Shown here: positions 56,051 through 64,000 of the stretch, piece by piece
How positions within the stretch are numbered: position 1 is the first letter of the stretch
Layout of the letters: each line of letters opens with the position of its first letter
From: Mesorhabditis belari
Lineage: Eukaryota > Nematoda > Chromadorea > Rhabditida > Rhabditidae
Assembly: GCA_958450365.1 (NCBI GenBank)
Contig: CAUEEP010000747.1
Coordinates: forward strand, 66,771 to 130,770
DNA length: 64,000 nt
Direction of reading: 5' to 3'
The notes under the pieces: model-generated
What the model saw: only the letters and a program-made list of their open reading frames with translations
Told to the model about the DNA's origin: nothing
Database searches by the model: none
Made by a program: the position numbers and the translations under genes

Positions 56051-56579
56051 TTTTAGACATAGAAAACTTTGAACATCCTTAAAACGAACAAAGTTCAAGC
56101 CAAATATAGATTATTTTTTAATACCGAGCTGATCAAGGGACGCACGCCTTAATCTGTTTATTCAGTGTGAATCGCAATCTAGACATCAGCTAAACAAAAT
56201 TTCCTTCATTGGGAAGCATGCTCGAAGGCGGAACTACTTGATTCTTTACAACAACTGGAACAGCCTTTAAAATGCGTTAATTGAAAAGCCAATAAAGGTT
56301 GATCCCTTTCAAGAAAAACGACATCTTGATAGCTAAACAAAAAATATGGACTTTACAAAAGTTCACACAAAGAAAGAATAAGACGCTCTGAAAAATCGAT
56401 TCTAGGTTCTAGGTTCTAGGTTCCCGATGGCCTTGGCCCCAGCAAATATGAAAACCGATAAAGTTCGTGAGTCTACTTGCACAACCATCACATGTGACTT
56501 ATTTGAAGCCTTAATTACTTACTCTAAATGCCTTGCATAATCGTAATATTCTACCCAATCTTTCGCTGAAGCTGTTTCA

Positions 56580-57432
56580 ATGAAGGGGTTTTGGGATATT
56601 TTCTATGAACCCAGGTAAGAAAATAATTTCACTTTTAAACACGTTTTTTGCACTAATTTTAAAGCATTGCAGCATTAGCATTGAAAAAGCATTGTATCAA
56701 AATCTTTACAACCTTTTATTGCTAAAACAACAATGCTTGAATAGCACAAATCATGAAAACAAAGAAAAACTATTTCTGAAATTTGCATATGCATTTAAGA
56801 GAATTCTTATCGATCAAAAAATCATTTTTTATTCCGGCTATTTTTGATTTGGACGTTTCTGCAAATCAATAATTTTTAACGCAAACGCAAACCATTTGCC
56901 GAGGCTAAATGAAATTTTGTTATTTTTTTCTTATTCAGGTAGTGTCTTATTGCTAGTAGTTTTTTCTTATATTTGGTGGGGAAATAGGAGCAACTACAGG
57001 GTGTGCAGAACAAATAAGGACAAATATTATTGCCAGCTTGGACTAATTAGCGTCTGAGTTTATGTTGCGGTTTTCAAATACTTTTGCTATAGAATGAACA
57101 ACAAGAAAGGATCGACAAACGAAGGGGCCATCGTTCGTCGAACTAGAGCGTGTGACAAAGAGAAAGATGAGTCGTCAGGCCGAGAGCAGGATCTGGGGCA
57201 GAACACTCCGTCACCCCCACCAATGAAAGCTGCACAAAAAGGAGGAAAAACCCCTCACCTTCCGAGAAACAGATTTTTATTTTTACCTATACCTGTGTTA
57301 TTCAGTCATTCATTCAATCCACTCAACAATGACAATTTTTCCTTTTTCTCTGATTTTATTACCTTAAGCCTTAGAGTTCGGGGTGCGACCCGCTTTAACC
57401 TTATCATCGAGGATGATTTTGCTTCAGAATAG
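56580..57432 (+). CDS. Unidentified gene Y, copy 3 (5' exons, possible exon 3)
   Basis: Exon 1 56580-56614 (MKGFWDIFYEP plus AG, gtaaga donor) and exon 2 from 57093 (after ctatag) join in phase as in the other copies. The frame stays open to 57432. A possible further exon follows the acceptor ccttag at about 57371: FGVRPALTLSSRMILLQNSQ then IAQRRLKRVSPKQQATTPL and TAA, which is basic and protein-like, but I cannot find a donor in exon 2 that gives the right phase. The other two copies have different sequence after that acceptor. Confidence 0.5.
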
Positions 57433-58990
57433 CCAAATTGCACAAAGAAGGTTAAAAAGGGTTTCCCCAAAGCAGCAAGCGACGACACCACTCTAAAAAT
57501 AATATAAATAAATTGTGACGACAAAACTAATTTTTTAAACTAAGCCTTTATCCGCCTTGTTTAACGGTGTTTGTCAACAGTCAGAATATTTTTTGATTGA
57601 ATTTGACTCACCGGGCAAGAGGAGTCGCATGCCGTGACGGCAACAGCGTTGACCATGGCAGAAGAAGCTAAAATCTTTGATTTCTTTTGAGGTTCGAAGC
57701 CATTTGGGCCATCTTTCTAATAAGCCAAAAATTTGAAGCAATTTATAGGCTGAGAAATGCGCTAATTGAATAAAACTTTGAGAATATTAATTTATTTAAA
57801 CTTGAACCCACTGAAGACGAGAAGAACGGCGAAGAGAAGAGCGAGACAAGAGGAGAGCAGACGCATTGCTTGTGTTAGAGCTAGTTAGAGCTAGGAAAAG
57901 CTAAATAAGGACGATAAAGAAGGAGCTTTAAAGGAGCTTTCTAAAAGCTAAATAGGGATAAAGGAGCTTTAAGAGAAAGGAAGAGCAAGACAAGAGGAGA
58001 GAAGACGTATGTGTTAGAAACTGTGAACTGATGGCAGATCGAAATCCTTGTCAGTCCCAATCCTATTTATATTTATATGGAAGCTGGATTGATAACAACC
58101 TAAAACAAAAAATCGGATTCAAACGATCAAAAACGTGAGCTGAGAGGGACAAGTGATCACGTGGAAATTTTTTGAAGCAAACTGATTAGGGATGTGTCCT
58201 GTGTCTTCGAATCTTTTTGCAAAATATTTATGACCAGCATGTTGGGTCGAGATATGCTTCCGGTGTGCGTTGTTTTCATCTTCCCATCTCTAAAAATGAA
58301 AATCATTTTCATTTTTAGAGATGTTTAATTTAAATAATTAAAGATTAAATTAAGTGTAGCAAATCAACTCACAAAAATTAATTTGTTTTTTAGAGATTAT
58401 CGTCAGTTAATACCAAAAATCTAATCATAAGTAAGCTCAACAAGCCGTCGAGTTTAAAATCGTTAATCAATTTAGGGCTGTCAAAAGTGGGTTTCTATTG
58501 GGTTAACAAAATCCGGTTTCAGCTTGCGCGCCTCATCACACAAGAAACGAACCAACCGATCAACGTCTCATTCCTGAAATAAGAACGTTTGAGCACATTA
58601 ATAGCAGCCTATTTCAATTTTGTTCACCGAATGTGTTGAATCAATATCTATCTTTCTTCTCACAACATTGAATTTAAAATTTACCGGCACGTATATCATC
58701 CAGCGTTAATGTAGTGGGCGTAAGAGCGCCTAATGACATTTTCCTAAATATGAAAATTAACTTGGCTGCTAGGCATATAACAATGCTATCTTCCACAACT
58801 TGGATCAGGTACTAAGAAGAATTTACTTTTGTCTCGTTTATAGTCCCTATTTATTTCCTACACTCTTTCAAAGCTGCCTGAAAGCTCTTTCAAAGTTTTG
58901 TTCACAGTTGACATCTAGCGTCTTTTGGTAAGGACCGGTCTGCGTGTAAAGAAATATTATGTGCGCGCTTGGTACTCTTCACTCAAGCTT
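57433..58990. repeat. Duplicate of 32.40-33.50 kb with a 58.27-58.50 kb insertion
   Basis: 57820-58270 and 58505-58990 match 32400-32885 and 33010-33500. The interval 58280-58500 is different in the two copies; in this one it contains aaaatgaaaatcattttcat, a perfect 20-bp palindrome at about 58295-58314. No gene. Confidence 0.55.
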
Positions 58991-59039
58991 CTTCTTGAAA
59001 GATTATATAAAATGATAAAATAGTTGATAGAAAAGTTTT

Positions 59040-59215
59040 TATTAAGTTTCCCATGTGAAAATAGTCTTATTTTCGTCTTTGTAGTCTTCTCGACGAAATT
59101 TTCGTCTTTCTTGCATTGAGCCGATGAAATGGTGGAGGCACGCGTTTCTTCTTGAAAATGGAAGCGTTTTGGAGTGTTTTTTGCTGGTGTGACGAAAGCA
59201 AACTATCGAGTTCTA
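59040..59215 (-). pseudogene. Duplicate of the 33.52-33.69 kb open segment
   Basis: Same sequence as 33521-33688 with an extra T in the SKKHSK region and two extra bases near SAQCK, shifting the frame between those points. Confidence 0.4.
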
Positions 59216-59498
59216 AAAAGAAAGATTAAAAGATAAAAATTAAAATGATCTCATCTGATAGCTTTCCCCAAGTTAAAATCCCATAAACTCCAAGTTAAAT
59301 TCGTATTCGGAGATTCAAAGGAACCGTATTTGAACCGTATTCCGGGTTCCGATACGGTTCCAATACGGTTCCTTTTAAGGTTCCACTATTTTAAACTTAC
59401 CGGATTTTTCACCACTTACCCTCAAATAGAATGCGATGTGGCCGGCTTCTGTTCATCGACTGACCCTTACAAGCTTTCGACTAAAGTGGCCGGTCCAA

Positions 59499-60290
59499 TC
59501 GGTTTCACTAATGACATGTGATCACTTTCTTTTCTTCCCCTTGGATGTTGATTGTTCGATCTTCCAGCCTTTTGTGGTTGGGCTTCTTCTTGTGCTTCTT
59601 GTTCTTTCACCACTTCCAGCATTTCAGCATTTTCTTCGTGAAAACCGTTTTGCTTTGATTTCTTTTCAACGAAGCACGGAACTCAATCTGCAGTTTTTCA
59701 CCCACGGCTTTTAAGGACTCTCGCATGGTTTATTTGAATCTTTCATGAGCTTTGGATGCTCTTTTATGATTTGTTGCTAGTGAAAAGGTATGCAATAATC
59801 CGCTTTTTGCGTAATAATCAATTGACGGCTTCTGCCCATTTTACCTCTTTCGCTCAAACTGTGACATATGATAATAGCCCGCAGTTTTCAATTCATAACC
59901 CTCTTTCGTATTCTTTCGTAGTTAGGATTTCGAAAAACTTCCAAAGCGAATTTTTGACTGCTTCTTCCGAATCTAAGTGTTCTCCCGCAAGCTCATTACT
60001 CATAAAACGGAATAAATATTGGGTTGAGGAGAATGAGTCGGCGCCGAAAATCAAAGAATTTCTAAAACTTATAGCAGACTTTTCAAATGATATGCGTTTG
60101 ATATCCGTAGAAGGGTAACTAATTCTCTACAAATAATATTTATTGCACTCAAACAGCGCCTCAACTTAACAAAGGATTCATTTTTTCACAAAATCGATAA
60201 ACTGTCATCTAGAGTAAACGGTTGGAGGGATCTTCCTGAAAATTTGGTAAGTTAATTGAGTGTGCTCTATCTTTTTCATATGAACACCAA
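59499..60290 (+). CDS. Unique segment with two exon-like open stretches, unknown
   Basis: This 0.8-kb segment is present here but absent between the same flanks (ggccggtccaa / aaaggttta) at 33.98 kb. 59756-60118 is open: it ends RNKYWVEENESAPKIKEFLK, LIADFSNDMRLISVEG. After a 43-nt GT-AG interval, 60164 to about 60246 reads RLNLTKDSFFHKIDKLSSRV then NGWRDLPENL before a gtaagt donor. Both parts look like protein, but the splice phases do not match exactly. On the minus strand, 59520-59690 is also open with an acidic/basic stretch (ENAEMLEVVKEQEAQEEAQP). Not recognised. Confidence 0.4.
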
Positions 60291-61000
60291 AAAAGGTTTA
60301 GGTGGAAGAAACTGTTCAAGCAATGGGCCGGACTTTTTGTCATTTTGATTAGCCGTGTTTGGGGATCCATAAAATCCCAAAAAGAAAAGCTTTGTGGAAT
60401 CTCTCAAAAGCCATGTTGTAAAGAAATGGTCGACCATTTTGATGAAACAAAACGCGTATTTAAAGAAGGTTTTATGGTTGCAAAAAGTTTCTTTAAATTT
60501 CGGCGCCGACTCAATCTCTCCAACCCAAGTAATCAAAAGGGGATGCGCTAAAAGTTCCCAAACAGCTATTTATTTTAGAGCCAGTCAGTTTTGCAACATG
60601 AGGGCGCGCGTTGTCGCGGATGAGAACGATAAGATTTTCTCGGAAAAGCCTAAACTTTGAAGATTTACTTCAAAAACTCAAACAGTAAGAGTTTCCAATC
60701 TTTGATATTTTCCAATATTTTTATAGCGTTGCATAGGTATTTTAGTAACAAAGAGGAAAACCCGTCCTGTCCAGTGTCTCATTCTTTGAATCTTTGTTAA
60801 CTTATAACTATGATCCTCTTAAAATTAAAAAAGAAACCTTCATGAAAGGTTGGCCAATGTCTGGACGTCGTATTACAGAAACATTTCTACCTGGAGTTCT
60901 CGTTAACACTATTAATATGCAAGCTACCCAACCTAAGCCTTTTATCCATGTTGTACAATCTCAATATCTTCAGGAAAATCTCCTTTGTCAAATACTGTAA
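60290..61000. repeat. Duplicate of 33.98-34.68 kb
   Basis: Direct duplicate with few changes, including the frames open on both strands described at 33870-34320. It stops at about 61001, inside the exon-like segment at 34640-34758. Confidence 0.6.
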
Positions 61001-62165
61001 AAATTTCTTTTCTCGTCTCTTTCAATTTCTTTACTCATTTTCTTCTCAATTCCCGCAAAGTCTCGTCGAGGAGAGACTTCGCTCTTCTTTTAGGCGGGAC
61101 TTGGCTCTTCTTTAGCCGAGAAAACCTCTCGGCGAAATGCCAAAACCGGATGACAAATACGTTCTTTTCGAGCATTTCCTCCATCTCTGAGTCTCTCTAT
61201 TTTCTTTAATCTTTTCCAGTATTTTAAATATTTTCTCGTTGTTTTTGTGTCCCTGGAGACTAACGGGGCCAATCTTTTCTCCAGTTTTTCGCCTTTTTCT
61301 TATTTCACTCTAAAAAACGTCTGCCTGAGCCGTTTGTTTAACATTTTTGGCCAATGGGTAAAAATTAAAAGTGAAAAGTGAAGAACTTTGTCCCCAAGAG
61401 GTGATCTAAATTTGGGATGACTGCCATTGAAGGTACAAGCTTCATCTGATCGTTCTCTTGGGGAAATGTTGAAGTAAATTGATTAATGGTTTCCACCGCA
61501 TCACGATGTTTGATCAATCAAATGATTGATCTATCAAAAAAGCTCTTTGAAAAGATTTCTTTGGTACAACCGGTATGATATTTTTAAAATTGAAATTTTT
61601 CTGCACTTCGAGCTTTATCCTGAAACGTCAACCTTAATTTTGAATCATTTTTGAGCTCCAAAAAAAAAGAAATGAAAAATTTGGTATAGGAGAAAGGATA
61701 TGTTTACACTTTTCGAGTACCAAATAGAATGACAGTAGATTAATTTCGACAAACAAAGTTCATTTTAGAAGATTCGTGAGTTCTCTCGAATCAATGCCTT
61801 GGTCTCTTTCCCATTGCTACTCTTCCTTTTTCTCACACTTGTTTAGAATTCGCGTCTCGAAAGGCAAGGGAACTTTATGCGAAAAAATCGAGTCCACCAG
61901 AATGACGAGTGTTTACGCTTTCCGAGTAAAGTAATCGGTCGGCTGTCTGTCTGTCTGTCTGACTAAGTACAGTACTCCGTCACTGTCTACTGTCTCTTTA
62001 TTCTCGACGCTTCATTTCTTCTAATTCATCCATTAATCGAATCAAAGACAAACAATTCCTCAATCTAATCCCCGATTTTTCTCCAATTTTCGGGTTTCTC
62101 ATTCAGTTTTTCCCTTCGAAAATTTGAGGATTCATTTGCAAATCGCCAAGTAAACAGAACTGAAA
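61001..62165. other. No gene seen
   Basis: 61330-61510 resembles 22130-22270. 61940-61970 is a gtct microsatellite. 61015-61320 is pyrimidine-rich. No coding signal. Confidence 0.4.
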
Positions 62166-64000
62166 CAAAACGTGAGGTACTTGTTTGCATGGACTAACGG
62201 TTAATGTCTCTAGCTAGTCGCTAGCTTTAAGCAAGGCTAGCTTCAGCGCCCGCATCTGTAATTGGGATATCTTTACACCAACAACTACTTATGAACTTAT
62301 AAAATCAAAAATCTGACCAATCGCATGATTTGTTGCATTCATTTTGCTGTGCAATGGAAAAGAGCAACCACCGTCACAAAGAAATAATTGAAAGCCCTCA
62401 GGCGCGATCACCCAATCCTGGAAAGAAGTTTTTAGAAGCTCTTTTGAAGTTATAATGTTGAAACTGTAGGCTAAGCTAATTTACTTATACTATTATATTA
62501 TAAATTACTCTAACATAAGTGTTTCAAAACAGTTCTAAAAAAATGTCTCTCTCACTTGCCATCCAAGATCATTGAAATTCACGTAAAGACCCTTGCGACG
62601 ACAGCCCTTTTCATTCACTAAATAAAAATAGATAATACAGCTTTTAGGAAGGTTTAAACTTTAAGTAAAATCTTCTTCTCCTACCTTCAGTTTCTGCGAA
62701 AAGTGGATCGAAATTCACCGGAACATTTCCACCCCTTTGACGACTGCGTCTGGAGTGGATCTTTTCTAAATTTGATTTTAAGGTCAACTTTTTGTCTTTT
62801 ATTCACTTTTTCTGTGGAACACTTTTTGGTGAAATTCCTCGAGAAACAATGCCGAATATGGAGAAATCTTGAGCGAAAATCACTAAAGGTAATGTTAAAA
62901 GAGCTCAGTTACAAAGAGTTTCTTCAATCGAAAAAATGAGGACTAATCGCCATCTTAGGATTCATTGCTCTTCGCGGGGTCGAGCCCGCGTTGCTTAGAT
63001 CTAGAGACAAAGAGTAACCGGTTAGACCATTGTTGCAGGTAGTTCACTGACCCCTTTCGCGTCCAAAGTTTCACAAAGATTTCAGGCTGATTATCAGTGA
63101 TCCAAGAGTGAGATACTTTAGTGATATTTAGAGATATTTTGGCTTTTTCTTTTGAAATCGATTCTGAAGAGTGCTCGACGAGTTCACCGTTTCTGAAAAG
63201 TATAAAAATGTTCTATTTTTCTGTTTTTCATCGAAAACACGAAAAACCTTTTCAATGAAAAGTCAATCGATTTTTCTTACTTTTTTGTGAACAGTAATAT
63301 TTCTCCATCAAAAGCGTGCGCAAATCGCAAGCGAATCTCGGCGTATTGCGGGAGAATTTCCGCGAAATCCAAGACATTAAAGAAATCCCTGTATAATCGC
63401 CAATTGAAAACGTTTCTGGAAAAGATTTTAAAGATGAGAGGATATTTAATGAAATTCGATAGCCCAAGATCTGAATAAGATAAGATATAAGATCCGGTTT
63501 CAATGAAATATTTAAAATTCCATAGCTCAAGACATTAAGATAATATCTATCAGACCTGAATAAGATATTAAGATAAGATCTGTTAGAAAGATACAAGCTT
63601 CATGAAATTCTAGCTGATTAGCTGATTGGCCAAACCAGACATTCCATTGGTACACCAAATAAACAAAACTTGAACTAAAGCTGCTCAAAGAAGTATTATG
63701 AATATTGCAGCACATTACAAGAGCCCATTAAAAAGGGTTAGTTTTAAAAATTTCTAGCACAAAGATGAGTTTAAGGAGGTGATTTGAGTTGCTAGATCTT
63801 TCAGTGATAGATAGTTCAGACCAATGACCGTTCCATTTGTGTCCAAAGACATTAGGAAATTCTATAGTTCTTCATGCTTTTTCTTGACCCACTTACTTTT
63901 TGGTGCAAAACTCATAATTGTATTCGCGTTTCTAAGCATCTCCAGATGATTTTGAGCAAGCATTCTGAAAGATTTTATTTAAAACATTATTTTATCAATT
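62166..64000 (-). pseudogene. Inverted, truncated copy of the BMP5-8-like gene
   Basis: Homologous to 38500-40336 in reverse and running off the window edge. Exon 9 (62318-62417) and exon 8 (62556-62617) are intact in sequence. Exon 7 has three single-base indels, which destroy the frame and the furin site; exon 6 has a 3-bp deletion and Arg to Lys at the cleavage site; exon 5 lacks one base in its second half (KLLDAK region); exon 4 lacks one T after TGIS. The last exon, with the cysteine-knot end, is missing, because homology stops at cgtgaggtac (62170) inside intron 9. So it cannot make a ligand. The intron-5 tRNA-like element is retained at about 62965-63040. Confidence 0.9.

Noticed and set aside
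1..64000. Autonomous transposon or retroelement genes
   Set aside because: I looked for transposase, reverse transcriptase, integrase and Rep/helicase motifs in the supplied frames and found none, although many non-autonomous repeats are present.

Overview
The window looks like AT-rich nuclear DNA of a small invertebrate animal. It has metazoan-only gene families (a BMP-type growth factor, an MITF/TFE-type bHLH-zipper factor, a MEGF-like EGF-repeat protein, a receptor-like rhodopsin-family GPCR exon, an Abl/Tec-like tyrosine kinase exon). Genes are split by GT-AG introns, many only 38-48 nt long, with T-rich TTTCAG/TTTTAG/TTTATAG acceptors. No bacterial operons, Shine-Dalgarno sites, CRISPR arrays or rRNA were seen. 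A nematode would fit the compact introns and acceptors, but the sequence alone does not prove the phylum.

Most of the window is a mosaic of duplicated blocks: inverted pairs (7.35-10.0 kb with 42.04-45.45 kb; 38.5-40.33 kb with 62.17-64.0 kb), direct pairs (20.46-23.39 with 49.82-50.78; 23.6-25.7 with 46.4-48.45; 29.44-31.8 with 52.2-54.27; 32.4-34.69 with 57.8-61.0; 45.54-46.42 with 54.37-55.43), a third inverted copy at 56.05-57.37 kb, a three-unit tandem array at 27.16-29.13 kb, and many copies of dispersed non-coding repeats. In several pairs the two copies carry different frameshifts, so much coding sequence is decaying.

Layout. 0-6.9 kb: dispersed repeats and simple repeats. 6.9-9.6 kb (minus): decayed MEGF-like gene. 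12.3-12.7 kb (minus): pre-SET exons. 13.3-15.3 kb: repeat block containing a 31-aa secreted-peptide ORF. 16-16.1 kb: strong palindromes. 17.3 kb: first exon of a GPCR. 17.5-18.13 kb: SET and post-SET region of a histone methyltransferase. 20.7-22.07 kb (minus): nearly complete MITF/TFE-like gene with a stop codon in helix 2. 22.96-23.4 kb (minus): Sec63-domain fragment of an ASCC3/Brr2-type helicase. 26-29.2 kb: repeat block and tandem array. 29.5-31.7 kb: two unidentified multi-exon genes on opposite strands. 31.99-32.13 kb (minus): kinase exon. 34.95-35.73 kb (minus): clean seven-exon segment of an unidentified gene. 37.65-40.72 kb: a complete ten-exon BMP5-8-like ligand gene, the best gene here. 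42-45.5 kb: inverted MEGF copy. 46-51 kb: second copies of the 20-26 kb material. 52-61 kb: second copies of the 29-34.7 kb material. 62.17-64 kb: inverted, broken BMP copy.

The genes do not form one pathway. They are independent animal signalling, chromatin and RNA/DNA-helicase genes or remnants in a rearranged, repeat-rich region.
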